NCBI GenBank assembly: GCA_019359435.1
Contig: JAHHHI010000061.1
Coordinates: 79,482 to 143,481, forward strand
Length of the DNA stretch: 64,000 nucleotides
Source of the DNA: Kaiparowitsia implicata GSE-PSE-MK54-09C
GTDB taxonomy: Bacteria; Cyanobacteriota; Cyanobacteriia; Elainellales; Elainellaceae
Direction: 5' to 3'
Shown here: one piece after another, positions 41,875 through 51,158 of the stretch
Numbering within the stretch: position 1 is the first letter of the stretch
Layout of the letters: each line of letters begins with the position of its first letter
Notes under the pieces: generated by a model
What the model saw: only the letters and a program-made list of their open reading frames with translations
Databases searched by the model: none
Told to the model about the DNA's origin: nothing
Position numbers and translations under genes: made by a program

Positions 41875-42222
41875 ATGAATAATATCTGGACAATCCAAGC
41901 CAATGGCCGCGCCGTGATAGCTTTCTGCAATGCTCACGATCGACCTTATGAAGTGGATGAGGACATTGACGAGGCCGAAGCCTATGTCGAAGATGCGGGG
42001 CTGCAGGAGGACCTAACGGTCCTGTGCGATCTAGATGGCAAGTCGTTATGGGATGGTGAGAGTAGCCTTGCGGTGCGCCGTGCAAACGCAGAAGAGGCTT
42101 CCCGATGGAAACGGGCTTATGATGCCGCACTAGCGAACAACCACATCGAATATGGCGATGGGTTCAGGACGTACCTTATTGCAGTCATTGATCCAACCGA
42201 AGCTGACGGTAACGAGGCATGA
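41875..42222 (+). CDS. Hypothetical acidic protein, 115 residues
   Basis: The open frame has an AAGGTG ribosome-like sequence and codon use consistent with coding. The product MNNIWTIQANGRAVIAFCNA... is acidic (EVDEDIDEAEAYVEDAG) and has no signal peptide or membrane segment. I recognise no family. It stands alone between the island integrase and the convergent GGDEF-EAL gene. Confidence 0.5.
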   Translation: MNNIWTIQANGRAVIAFCNAHDRPYEVDEDIDEAEAYVEDAGLQEDLTVLCDLDGKSLWDGESSLAVRRANAEEASRWKRAYDAALANNHIEYGDGFRTYLIAVIDPTEADGNEA

Positions 42223-42380
42223 GCGGGCGCCGGATTGAGCAGCGATCTGTGCGCGGGTGGTGGCTTAGCGCGTTCCAGGGTCTCGCCGAATCTGCCGGAT
42301 GTGTCAAACCTTGTAACGCCGCTTATTTCTCCTGCGCGCCATTGTATCTTCGCCCTAACGTTTGCGATCATCCGGCGTCG

Positions 42381-44339
42381 TCAAGTCGTAGGCTCAACTA
42401 TCCTTATCGCCGGCACAGCAGGCACGCGGCCTTTAGAGATGGTGGCCCGCACGGTATCGATCGGCTCCGGCCGACCGAATAGGAAGCCCTGGCCAATGTC
42501 GCAGTCCGTCCGCTCCAGCAGTTGCACCTGCTTGCAGGTTTCGATGCCCTCGACGATGACCTTGGCGCCCAGTTCCTTAGCCATGACGAGAATGGCTTCG
42601 ATGATGGCCAGCCCAAGCGTATCCTCACCCAGGTTCTTCACGAAGCTGCGATCAATCTTGAGCTCGTCCCAGCGAAACGTGCTGAGATAGGACAGGGACG
42701 AAAATCCCGTGCCAAAGTCATCGAGGGCAATGGCAATGCCCCGGGCGCGCAAGCCCTCCAGCACTTCGATGACCCGCTTGGGGTTCACCATCAGCACGGA
42801 TTCGGTCACTTCAAGCTTCAATCGTTGCGCCGGCAGGCCGCTGTTACGCAGCGCATTCTCGACCGTCTCGATCACTTCGCCCTGCATGATCTGGATGACG
42901 GAGAGGTTGACCGCCACGTGGATATCGTCGGGCAGCAGCATGGCGTCGCGGCACGCCTGCTCGATCATGTAGCGCCCGATATGGGCGATCTGGCCGGAGG
43001 CCTCGGCAATGGGAATGAACTCGGCGGGAGACACCGCGCCCAGCTCCGGATGCTGCCAGCGCGCCAGCGCTTCCACCCCGACGATGCCATTGGTGCGAAG
43101 ATCAACCTGAACTTGGTAGTTGGGCACGATCTCGCCCCGCCCGATGGCGTCGCGCAATGCGTTCTCGAGCCGCAGCCGGCGTTCAACACCCTGCCGCAAC
43201 GTGGCGTTATAAAGTCGAACCGAACCCTTGCTGCTCAACTTGGCGTCGTTCTGCGCCAGATCCGCATCGGCCATCAGCGTCATTGCGTCCCATCGCTGGT
43301 CGTCGGCCAGGGCAAGGCCCGCTGTGGCACCGATAGTGATCTTGCCGCCATCGATCTCGTATGGTTGCGAAACCTCTACCAGTACGTTTTCGGCGAAGGC
43401 CTGCGCGTCCAGCAGGTTCTGCGACTGTGTCATTATGACAAATTCGTCGCCACCCAATCGGGCTACCAAGCCGCCGGGCTGGTCCCGTATTAGCGCCCGC
43501 AGCCGCTGGGCCACCTGAACCAGCAGCTTGTCACCAAATAGGTGGCTCCAAGTATCATTGACCTGCTTGAAGCCATCCAGATCCAAGGCAACCACCGCGA
43601 GCAGATGTCCGATGGGTCGGTCGGTTTTGTTATAGGCCGTCAAAGCGTTGCGGTTAGGGAGGCCGGTCAACGGATCATGGCTCGCAACATAGGCGAAGTC
43701 ATCCGCGACGCGCCGAGTGTCTGCATGCGCGCGCCATAGCGAACGGTTCTGCAGCAACAGGAGCACCAGCAGCAATAGCCCAGCCCCCAGCAGCGTGACG
43801 ACCAGATAGTTCTGCACTTCCTGTCGTCCGGTTAGCGTTTCGCGGATCTCTGCGGCCTTGCTGACAGCGGACGTGGTGGCCTCGGCACCAAGCTGGTCGA
43901 TCGCCGGTCCCACGGGGCGCCAGGCCTCAAGCAGGTCGGACAGCGACGCAACCTGCGACAGGTCCGAGAACTCCGTTTCGAAAGATTCGACGAGCAGCCG
44001 GAGGCGGTCGAACGTCTCCCGGTTCGCCGGAGAGGAATCGAGAAATTCCCGGTAGCCGCCGACATTCCAGGAATCGAGGCGGCCGAGCAGGATCTGGTAG
44101 TAGAGTTCGGCACTTTCGGCATCGGCCGGTAGCCGCAGCGCAGCATAGCGCGCGAGATAGACTTCGAGTTGCGCCGCCTCGATCCTGCCATGCGCTCCGA
44201 TCCAGGACACGTCGAACCGCATCGACCGGTTCACCGCATCCGCAGAGTCCTGCACGACCCGTGCGTGCAGGACTGCTGAAATCCCCAGCACGGCAACGAT
44301 AACGAGCACCAATTGCCGGAACCAAACGAGAGGCAACAT
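42381..44339 (-). CDS. Membrane GGDEF-EAL protein (c-di-GMP synthase/phosphodiesterase)
   Basis: The 652 residues comprise an N-terminal membrane helix (residues 8-25), a periplasmic helical sensor of about 160 residues, a second helix (VVTLLGAGLLLLVLLLL), then GGDEF and EAL domains. The GGDEF half has ARLGGDEFVIM, intact for diguanylate cyclase activity, and DPLTGLPNRNALTAY. The EAL half has VGVEALARWQHPE, NLSVIQI, ALDDFGTGFSSLSYL and IDRSFV, the metal and catalytic residues for c-di-GMP hydrolysis. Both activities may be present. The sensed signal is unknown. The gene is monocistronic. Confidence 0.92.
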   Translation of the reverse strand: MLPLVWFRQLVLVIVAVLGISAVLHARVVQDSADAVNRSMRFDVSWIGAHGRIEAAQLEVYLARYAALRLPADAESAELYYQILLGRLDSWNVGGYREFLDSSPANRETFDRLRLLVESFETEFSDLSQVASLSDLLEAWRPVGPAIDQLGAEATTSAVSKAAEIRETLTGRQEVQNYLVVTLLGAGLLLLVLLLLQNRSLWRAHADTRRVADDFAYVASHDPLTGLPNRNALTAYNKTDRPIGHLLAVVALDLDGFKQVNDTWSHLFGDKLLVQVAQRLRALIRDQPGGLVARLGGDEFVIMTQSQNLLDAQAFAENVLVEVSQPYEIDGGKITIGATAGLALADDQRWDAMTLMADADLAQNDAKLSSKGSVRLYNATLRQGVERRLRLENALRDAIGRGEIVPNYQVQVDLRTNGIVGVEALARWQHPELGAVSPAEFIPIAEASGQIAHIGRYMIEQACRDAMLLPDDIHVAVNLSVIQIMQGEVIETVENALRNSGLPAQRLKLEVTESVLMVNPKRVIEVLEGLRARGIAIALDDFGTGFSSLSYLSTFRWDELKIDRSFVKNLGEDTLGLAIIEAILVMAKELGAKVIVEGIETCKQVQLLERTDCDIGQGFLFGRPEPIDTVRATISKGRVPAVPAIRIVEPTT

Positions 44340-44931
44340 AGACGGTCAACTCCCCAGGGGATGGCAATGATCAGGCCTGCCACGTCCAGCGGCAGTCAAA
44401 GTCGTTGGCTGTCGTGAAACGGCCGCCACTTGCGCGACAATGCGCATTCTGGTGAATCGCTAGGGGCGCATGGAAAGTTCCCTATCTCGATCCCATAGGG
44501 ACAGGATATGTGCGTCACCCTCAAGGGTTGCTTACCGATTTTGCAATAATCCTCAAAGATCGAGGATACTTCGTGGTGCGGCTTCCGGCTTTGGCGACGA
44601 GCTACAGCGATCAACGACTAGTCATTCCCGCAACGTCCTGGAGGACAAGGGCATCAACCTGCCCACCAAAAATCTACTCCAAAAAAGAGAGAGGGGAAGC
44701 TGGACTTCTAGCTCAGGCGCACTGATCGACATGCGATGGACGCGGCAGGGCAACCTTGGTCGGGGCAGGACCTTGATCCAACAATTCAGGTGCGACTAAC
44801 TTTGTCCCGAAATCTGCCACCCGCGGCTAATCTCCAATCAACGGCGGTTGGGGTGGAATGCAGTCAGTCTGATGTTAGTGCTCGATTAATCGAAAGCGGA
44901 CGTTCAAGCGGTCACCGTCAAAACGGCACAA
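44340..44931. other. Intergenic region of about 590 bp
   Basis: I see no supportable gene: the short open frames lack ribosome sites and family similarity. The stretch near 44,340-44,400 should hold the promoter of the GGDEF-EAL gene. Confidence 0.5.
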
Positions 44932-45318
44932 CTATCTGATGGCCTTCGCTAGCCACCAGATCGCCAGCGCCGCTGCAGCGACCCAGAGGCTTACAATTAC
45001 GGCCAGACCGGCGCGACTGATCGGACGGCCCTCTCTTATGCTGGCCTTGGCCCGAAACTCAGCCATCAGAACGGGAGGTACCAGGCGCACCGCCCAGATG
45101 ATGCCGAGCGGAACAATCAGCAGGTCATCGAGATATCCCAGTACAGGGACAAAGTCGGGAATGAGATCCACCGGCGACAAGGCATAAGCCGCAACAGCGG
45201 CCGCGACTAACCTTGCTGCCATTGGTGTGCGGGGATCACGGGCGGCAATCCAGAGTGCCACAACATCGCGCATGATGTTGCGTGCCCAATTTTTGGCCCG
45301 ATCAATCCAAGTGCTCAT
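44932..45318 (-). CDS. YkvA-family (DUF1232) membrane protein
   Basis: This 128-residue protein begins MSTWIDRAKNWARNIMRDVV. It has the DUF1232 core AAAVAAYALSPVDLIPDFVPVLGYLDDLLIVPLGIIW with Pro-Asp/Asp-Asp pairs between hydrophobic stretches, and an additional C-terminal membrane segment (LAVIVSLWVAAAALAIWWL). The function of the family is unknown. A second, fragmentary DUF1232 sequence lies at 41590 on the opposite strand. Confidence 0.82.
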   Translation of the reverse strand: MSTWIDRAKNWARNIMRDVVALWIAARDPRTPMAARLVAAAVAAYALSPVDLIPDFVPVLGYLDDLLIVPLGIIWAVRLVPPVLMAEFRAKASIREGRPISRAGLAVIVSLWVAAAALAIWWLAKAIR

Positions 45319-45572
45319 TTGTGCTTGCGCGTCACCCGAAGAATTACGCGACCGGTTCCATCTTCATGCGAGGTCGATCAGTTGTCCGGTTCTCGAAAAT
45401 TGGGCCCGCCGCCAGCTTCGCGAAGCCGGCATCACCGCCAAAGCATGGGGCACACCGCCAGTTGCGCTCAGGCAATCGAAGTACGTTACAGGTTCGAAAG
45501 CGATCAAAGTCGTGGGTCGCAGATGGAAACCACTGAACGAAGAGGCGTTTACCTTCGCCCTGTAGTGTCGGC

Positions 45573-45797
45573 CTATCCGGGAACGAACAAGGTAATTCTC
45601 ACAGGTGTATAGTCCTCGGCTAGTTTCCAAACCAGCGCTCTCAACCTAATCATGGGGCCTTGCGTTACCAGCGTTTCGCCCAACACAATCTCCGCTGCCT
45701 GTACTGGACCGCGCGCCTGCACGGGTATGCAAATCGCCTTGTCAGGTATGCCGTTGACGCCCACAGGTTGCACGGAGAAATTGTCAAGAGACTTCAT
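45573..45797 (-). CDS. Possible small protein, 74 residues
   Basis: The frame MKSLDNFSVQPVGVNGIPDK... has a protein-like composition (QAAEIVLGETLVTQGPMIRLRALVWKLAEDYTPVRITLFV), but no clear ribosome site and no recognised family. It lies in the 600-bp gap between the DUF1232 gene and the ktr operon, which holds nothing else I can support. Confidence 0.3.
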   Translation of the reverse strand: MKSLDNFSVQPVGVNGIPDKAICIPVQARGPVQAAEIVLGETLVTQGPMIRLRALVWKLAEDYTPVRITLFVPG

Positions 45798-45915
45798 TAG
45801 GATAGTGTTCGCTGGAGACGTTAATAACCTGTTAAAGCAAACTTGGGCGGCGGTTTCAATTGGGCGATATGAGCATCGTTCCGAGTGCCGTTCTGATTAG
45901 CAATGCCAGCCATCG

Positions 45916-46590
45916 TCAGTCCAATGCAGCGAAACGCTCAACCAGTTGAGTCGCCCCGGAGACGATAAGCAGGTCGCCTGGCTGGATCAGCGTTTCCGGC
46001 CGCGCATAGGTAAAGTCGGTCTTTGGGCGCTTCACTCCGACGACCGTGACGCCATATTTGCTGCGCAGGGCTGACTCGCCGAGGGTCTTGTTAAGACTCT
46101 CCCGAGGCGCCCGGGTTTTGACAATGGCAAAACCATCGTCGAATTCGATGAAATCGATCATCTGGCCGGTAACAAGATGCGCCACCCGCTCCCCCATCGC
46201 GGCCTCGGGGTAAATGACGTGGTGGGCACCCGTTCGCTCCAGCAGGCGTCCATGTTTTTCGCTGAGCGCCTTGGCCCAAATATCTGGCACCGCGAGTTCA
46301 CTGAGGGCGAGCACCGTCAGCAAGCTCGCCTCGATGTCGGTGCCAATACCGACCACCGCCTTGTCGAATTCGGCAACGCCTAAACGCTTCAGCGTGTCCG
46401 AGTTGGTTGTGTCGGCTTGAACCACATGGGTCAGACGGTTGGCCCATGACTGGACAATGCTAGCGTCTTCGTCGATAGCGAGGACTTCATGACCGAGCCT
46501 CACCAGTGAATCGGCGACAGCCCCGCCAAACCTGCCAAGGCCGATGACGAGGACGCTGCCAGATGATGCCGCAAAAGGTTTTTTAGCCAA
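45916..46590 (-). CDS. ktrA: Potassium uptake regulatory subunit KtrA (RCK/TrkA-N domain)
   Basis: The likely start is a TTG at 46590 (LAKKPFAASSG), ten bases after GAGGAG, overlapping the ktrB stop by 8 nt. The ATG at 46644 would overlap ktrB much further. The 224-residue protein has the Rossmann nucleotide loop SVLVIGLGRFGGAVADSL and conserved VVQADTTNSDTL, then the RCK_C domain (KTLGESALRSKYGVTVVGVKRP). KtrA forms a cytoplasmic ring that binds ATP/ADP or NAD(H) and gates KtrB. It is co-translated with the channel subunit. Confidence 0.88.
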   Translation of the reverse strand: MAKKPFAASSGSVLVIGLGRFGGAVADSLVRLGHEVLAIDEDASIVQSWANRLTHVVQADTTNSDTLKRLGVAEFDKAVVGIGTDIEASLLTVLALSELAVPDIWAKALSEKHGRLLERTGAHHVIYPEAAMGERVAHLVTGQMIDFIEFDDGFAIVKTRAPRESLNKTLGESALRSKYGVTVVGVKRPKTDFTYARPETLIQPGDLLIVSGATQLVERFAALD

Positions 46591-47917
46591 CGATAGGGCG
46601 CTCCTCGGGATATCTGTAGGGCCGCTGCGACCGCTTGAGGGCAAGGCCAGTTGCCACGGTTATCGTGCCAACGCGACCAATAAACATCAAGGCAACAAGG
46701 GTGAGTTCGGCAGATGGAGGCAGGTCCGCAGTGATGCCGGTCGACAGGCCCACAGTGGCGAACGCCGAAATGGTTTCAAACAAGACCTGCTCAAAGCTGA
46801 ATGTTGTGACTGAAAGCAAATGCAGGGTCCCCAGCGCGATTGCAAAGGTTGCTAGTACAATCAGCGTAAGCGCCTGGCGCTGCACGTCAGTCGAAAAACG
46901 TCGGCCAAAAGCTGTCGTATCGGGCTCGCCTCTGATCTCCGCCCAGACCGCAAGAATGAGCACCAGCGCAGTGGAGACCTTCATGCCGCCGGCCGTGCCG
47001 GCACTACCCCCGCCAATAAACATCAGCACGTCGGTCACAAGCAGGGTCTCGGGTTGCAGCGCGCCGATGTCGATAGCGTTGAAGCCTGCGGTGCGGGTGA
47101 CGACGGAATGGAACAATGCTCCCAAAAAGCGGTCGGGATACGTCATAAGGCCGCCGAGCGCACCGGTGTCCGCAGCTTCATAGGCAAGCGTCGCGACGGT
47201 TCCCACCGCAAGCAGGATACAGGTGCCAAGAAGCGTAATTTTGGTATGCAGAGACCACTTCCCCGGGTGCAGCAGGGTGCGCCGAAGATCTGCTAATACT
47301 GGAAAGCCGATACCGCCGATAATCACCCCCAGCATGATCGGCCCCAAAAATAGCCAGTCGTTGGCAAAGCCGATCAGGCTGTCTGAATAGGTGGAGAAGC
47401 CCGCATTGTTAAAGGCCGAGATGGAATGGAATAGCCCATTCCAGATCGATTGCGACAGGGGCTCTCCATAGCTCAGGTGCAGCCGAGCCGTGAGCATTGC
47501 CCAGATGGCAAGTTCAACGAGGACGGTCACGACGAAAATCAGCCGCAGAACCCCCGTCACGTCTCCCAGATCAAGGGTGCGGGTTTCTGCCTGGGCAATG
47601 ATCCGCGTGCGCAGCCCGAGGCGGCGGCTGATCAGGACGCCGAGTAAAGTGCTGCCGGTCATGATCCCGAAGCCGCCGACCTGAATCAGCGCAAGAATCA
47701 CACCCTGACCGAATCCGGTCCAATAGGTGGGCGTGTCGACGACGATCAGGCCTGTGACGCAGACAGCAGACGTTGCGGTGAATAGAGCGGTAATGAAGTC
47801 GGTACCGCCTGGGCCGACCTTGGAGATCGGAAGCAACAACAGGCCCGTTCCAATGGCAATGGCCAGGAGAAAGGCGAGGGGAACGAGCCGGGCTGGATGC
47901 TGGAGGGACGATTTCAA
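46583..47917 (-). CDS. ktrB: Potassium transporter subunit KtrB (TrkH/KtrB superfamily)
   Basis: The 444-residue protein starts at a TTG and has four M1-P-M2 repeats. The four selectivity-filter loops are visible: TSAVCVTGLIV, ISAFNNAGFST, VVTRTAGFNAI and ISAFATVGLST, each with the conserved Gly that coordinates K+. It imports K+, in many species with Na+ coupling, and requires KtrA, encoded directly downstream. No good ribosome site precedes the TTG, so the start is uncertain by several residues. Confidence 0.9.
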   Translation of the reverse strand: MKSSLQHPARLVPLAFLLAIAIGTGLLLLPISKVGPGGTDFITALFTATSAVCVTGLIVVDTPTYWTGFGQGVILALIQVGGFGIMTGSTLLGVLISRRLGLRTRIIAQAETRTLDLGDVTGVLRLIFVVTVLVELAIWAMLTARLHLSYGEPLSQSIWNGLFHSISAFNNAGFSTYSDSLIGFANDWLFLGPIMLGVIIGGIGFPVLADLRRTLLHPGKWSLHTKITLLGTCILLAVGTVATLAYEAADTGALGGLMTYPDRFLGALFHSVVTRTAGFNAIDIGALQPETLLVTDVLMFIGGGSAGTAGGMKVSTALVLILAVWAEIRGEPDTTAFGRRFSTDVQRQALTLIVLATFAIALGTLHLLSVTTFSFEQVLFETISAFATVGLSTGITADLPPSAELTLVALMFIGRVGTITVATGLALKRSQRPYRYPEERPIVG

Positions 47918-48385
47918 AATAGGTTCGATCGTTCATCTTGGGGATGCATTTTGTAACGGCCAGTCCGCCCCTTGTCTTTAAAGTTTCCTCACGCCTGCCA
48001 ATTTTGCGTTGCAGCAGGGCTTCATTAGGATGCCGCTGCAAGGTGGTGCCCGTAGAAAACCACGCTGACCGGGCCGCGACCACAGTTGAAGTAGAGATGG
48101 CAGCTTCTGGGTGGAGAAATGATTGCGATCGTCCGATTAGGGGTCGACACCCTACTGGCAGTTGCGGGGTGGCTTGAATGGGGTGGCTTGCGGACTGGCG
48201 GCTTTTGGAGCCGAATTGACGGATGCGGACTAAGGTGATTGCCCGCAGCCGATACAGAACAATCTTACGTTGATCCGAACGACCGTCAGATACCCGCGTC
48301 TCTTCTCAGCGGAGGCGTATTCAGTGTAAGGCACGTTGAGAAAAACCGCACTCCAGGTCCAATAATCCGCGCTTGCAAACGGATA
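47918..48385. other. Intergenic region of about 470 bp between ktrB and the LysR gene
   Basis: No gene is supported on either strand. It contains the upstream region of ktrB. A tandem GGGGTGGCTTG occurs at 48168-48190 (GGGGTGGCTTGAATGGGGTGGCTTG in two pieces), a short direct repeat of unknown meaning. Confidence 0.45.
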
Positions 48386-49276
48386 CTATTCCTCTCCGCC
48401 GGACCAACCAAATGGGCCGCTCGCTATTACTAGCTGGCGGTGCAGTTCATTGATGAGAACTGCTTTGGCGCCCGACCGCGACTCGATCAGGCCTACCTGG
48501 CGAAACGCCTGGGGCTTTCCGAACGGGGCGGTCACCAACGGCGCGATACTCTCCGCCACCGCGATCTGCGGCACGACCGAAACTCCAAGTCCATTGGCCA
48601 CGCAGGCGGTAATGGACGAGACGGTGTCCATTTCCGCCACTTCGCTGAGCATTATGTTCATGCGCGCTAATTCCCGATCGATCATATGCGCCAGTGGCAC
48701 GTTGCTTCGAAACCGCACGAATGGAAACTTTGCCAAAAGGGTGGCGGCCGATGCCGGCTCGGTTCCCGGGGGAGCGATCACCAGCAGCGGTTCCCGCAGG
48801 AACGGCCGCCAGCGTAGTGTCGAGGGGAACTCATGGATCTCTGCTACCATCGCAGCGTCAAGTCGACCCACGACCACGTCTGAAAGTAATGCCTCCGACA
48901 TCGAGACGCGCAGCTTGATGCGAAGCTGCGGATAAAGCGCGTTAAGGCGCGTAATGGCGTTTGGCAGTAGGCCGAGCGCACTGGTGCGCACCGATCCAAG
49001 CGACAGCGAGCCGCTAATAGTGGTGCCCTTTATGGCGTCCACCGTCGTATCTGCAATACGGATCACTTCCTCGGCGAGGCTGACCATTTGCATCCCCGCG
49101 GGGGTAAGGGTGGGCGGGCGGCTGGAACGGTCGAACAGGATCGTCCCAACTTCACCTTCCAGCGCCTGAATTTGTTGGCTCACTGCAGAGGGTGTCAGGT
49201 TAACCAGTTCGGCTGCCCGTACAAAACTCCCGGTGCGCGCAATGGCCGTCAAGGTCTTAAGTTGACGCGTATCCAT
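48386..49276 (-). CDS. LysR-family transcriptional regulator
   Basis: The 296-residue protein has an N-terminal LysR helix-turn-helix (LKTLTAIARTGSFVRAAELVNLTPSAVSQQIQALE) and an effector-binding domain (GSLSLGSVRTSALGLLPNAI, FPFVRFRSNVPLAHMID). It is divergent from the 2-hydroxyacid dehydrogenase, RraA and tripartite transporter operon with a 103-bp gap, the usual layout of a LysR activator with its target. The effector is presumably a carboxylate of that pathway. Confidence 0.92.
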   Translation of the reverse strand: MDTRQLKTLTAIARTGSFVRAAELVNLTPSAVSQQIQALEGEVGTILFDRSSRPPTLTPAGMQMVSLAEEVIRIADTTVDAIKGTTISGSLSLGSVRTSALGLLPNAITRLNALYPQLRIKLRVSMSEALLSDVVVGRLDAAMVAEIHEFPSTLRWRPFLREPLLVIAPPGTEPASAATLLAKFPFVRFRSNVPLAHMIDRELARMNIMLSEVAEMDTVSSITACVANGLGVSVVPQIAVAESIAPLVTAPFGKPQAFRQVGLIESRSGAKAVLINELHRQLVIASGPFGWSGGEE

Positions 49277-49379
49277 GTTAAGTTTTCCTAATCATCTCAG
49301 ACAGAATTACCCGCTTTGGTTCAGGTCGTCTATTGATATGCTTATCCCATTGACGAGCGGAAGGTTGGCGGGAGGGTTT

Positions 49380-50393
49380 ATGGGCGAGACTATTCTGATC
49401 ACGGGATCGAGCCTGGCTCCTGCCGCTGTGACAGTCTTGAGCGATGCTGGATATGAGCCTGTCTACCTCCCTCCCTATGCCGACACGACCGTGCTCAAGT
49501 CCTATGTGACGGATTGTCGGCCCGTCGGAATCATTTCGCGGATGGGTCGTATCGATGCGGCAATTTTCGAAGTAGCTCCCCAGCTCAGGATCGTTTCCAA
49601 GCACGGCGTTGGTGTTGACAATATCGATGTGGATGCGGCTAGCGACCATGGCGTGCCGGTTATCGTTGCTTCCGGCGCCAATGCCGTCTCGGTGGCTGAA
49701 CACGCGATGGCCCTGCTGTTCGCGGTCGCCAAGCGCATCGTGCAGCTCGATCAGAGTCTGCGCGAAGGCCGGTGGGACAAGCCGGACTTCGAGGGGCGGG
49801 AACTCGCAGGTTCCAAAATGGGCCTTGTGGCATTCGGCGCCATAGCCCAGCAGACGGCCCGCCTTGCCAAGGCCTTCGACATAGATGTCGTCGCCTACGA
49901 TCCCTATGGCGATGATGCGGTGTTTGAAACGTTTGGCGTCGCTCGAGTCGATAGTCTCGAAGGCCTGCTTGAGGACTGCCCTATCGTGAGCCTGCACTGT
50001 CCGTTGACCGAGCAGACGCGGAGCTTGATCAATCGCGATTCGCTCGCACTGATGCGCAGTGACGCTATCCTGATCAATACTGCGCGTGGCGGGCTGATCG
50101 ATGAGCCTGCGCTGGTCGAAGCACTTGGTGCCCGTCGTATTGCAGGTGCAGGTCTTGATACCTTTGCCACGGAACCACCATCCAAAGATCACCCGTTCTT
50201 CGCGAGCGACCGCGTGGTGCTGACGCCCCATATCGGCGGCGTCACCACGGCTGCCAATGCCAGAGTAGGCGTCGAGGCGGCCCAGGGCGTCGTCGATTAC
50301 CTTGCCGGGCGGGCATTGCCCCCTGGCCGCATCGTCAACGGCAAGCGTCTGGGGCAGGCAGCTTCGCCCAAAATGGCAGGAAACGTGCAATGA
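49380..50393 (+). CDS. D-isomer-specific 2-hydroxyacid (phosphoglycerate-type) dehydrogenase
   Basis: The start at 49380 (MGETILITGSS) follows GGGAGGG; the earlier ATG at 49275 lies in the promoter region. The 337 residues include the substrate domain (LRIVSKHGVGVDNIDVDAAS), a Rossmann fold with a variant loop GLVAFGAIAQQTARLAKAF in place of the usual GxGxxG, and the catalytic set INTARGGLID (Arg), the Glu region of FATEPP and His in LTPHIGG. It interconverts a 2-hydroxy acid and 2-oxo acid with NAD(P). It overlaps the RraA gene by 4 nt. Confidence 0.88.
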   Translation: MGETILITGSSLAPAAVTVLSDAGYEPVYLPPYADTTVLKSYVTDCRPVGIISRMGRIDAAIFEVAPQLRIVSKHGVGVDNIDVDAASDHGVPVIVASGANAVSVAEHAMALLFAVAKRIVQLDQSLREGRWDKPDFEGRELAGSKMGLVAFGAIAQQTARLAKAFDIDVVAYDPYGDDAVFETFGVARVDSLEGLLEDCPIVSLHCPLTEQTRSLINRDSLALMRSDAILINTARGGLIDEPALVEALGARRIAGAGLDTFATEPPSKDHPFFASDRVVLTPHIGGVTTAANARVGVEAAQGVVDYLAGRALPPGRIVNGKRLGQAASPKMAGNVQ

Positions 50394-51064
50394 TTCCGGG
50401 ATTTCGCGTACTTGGGCGGAGCCAGCGTGTCTCTGCCGAAATGATCGAGCAATACCGCGTGCTTCCCGTCGCCAATGTCAGCGACAGCATGCACCGCATG
50501 TCCGCGGGCGGCCCGCGGCTCACCATGATGCATCGTGATGGCCAGCTTGCCGGTGCAGCGCTGACGGTCAAGACGCGTCCAGGCGACAATCTCATGCTGC
50601 ACAAGGCCATCGACATGGCCGAGCCGGGCGACGTGATCGTGGTCGATGCGGGCGGTGATCTGACCAATTCGCTGATGGGAGAGTTGATGCTGGCCTATGC
50701 CGTTCGCAAGGGTGTTGCAGGTTTCGTGCTCTACGGCGCCATTCGCGACGCAGACGCCTTCCTTAAGGTCAACCTGCCGGTCTTTGCTGCTGGGGTCACC
50801 CACCGGGGTCCCTACAAGGACGGTCCGGGCGAAATCAACGTTCCGATTGCGCTCGAAGGCATGGTCATCAGCCCCGGCGATCTGGTGATCGGCGACCGTG
50901 ACGGCGTGCTCGCCGTGCCCCTGGAGGCCGCTGAAGACGTGCTCGCAAAGACAATGTCCAAGCAAGACGCCGAAGCCCGCCAGATGGCGGCTATCGAAAA
51001 CGGAACCAACGACCGGACATGGGTCGATGAGAGCCTCAAGCGCCTGGGCTGTTCTATGCCATAA
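50390..51064 (+). CDS. RraA-family protein (HMG/CHA aldolase-like), copy 4
   Basis: This 224-residue protein resembles the classic HMG/CHA aldolase: PGDVIVVDAGGDLTNSLMGELM, VLYGAIRDADAFLKVNLPVFAAG with the Arg-Asp pair, and GDLVIGDRDGVLAVPLE. These aldolases cleave 4-hydroxy-4-methyl- or 4-carboxy-4-hydroxy-2-oxo acids to pyruvate and another oxo acid. It is translationally coupled to the dehydrogenase, which could reduce or supply the oxo acid. A tricarboxylate-type importer follows, so the substrate may be a tricarboxylate-like acid. Confidence 0.85.
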   Translation: MIPGFRVLGRSQRVSAEMIEQYRVLPVANVSDSMHRMSAGGPRLTMMHRDGQLAGAALTVKTRPGDNLMLHKAIDMAEPGDVIVVDAGGDLTNSLMGELMLAYAVRKGVAGFVLYGAIRDADAFLKVNLPVFAAGVTHRGPYKDGPGEINVPIALEGMVISPGDLVIGDRDGVLAVPLEAAEDVLAKTMSKQDAEARQMAAIENGTNDRTWVDESLKRLGCSMP

Positions 51065-51158
51065 GCGCCCGCCTTGGGCGGAGCCCAGTGACCCGGGGTA
51101 AAACGGGTTTGAGACCTGGCCGAAATGCGAAAACGCGAAGGCCTTCAGGGAGAGAGAA

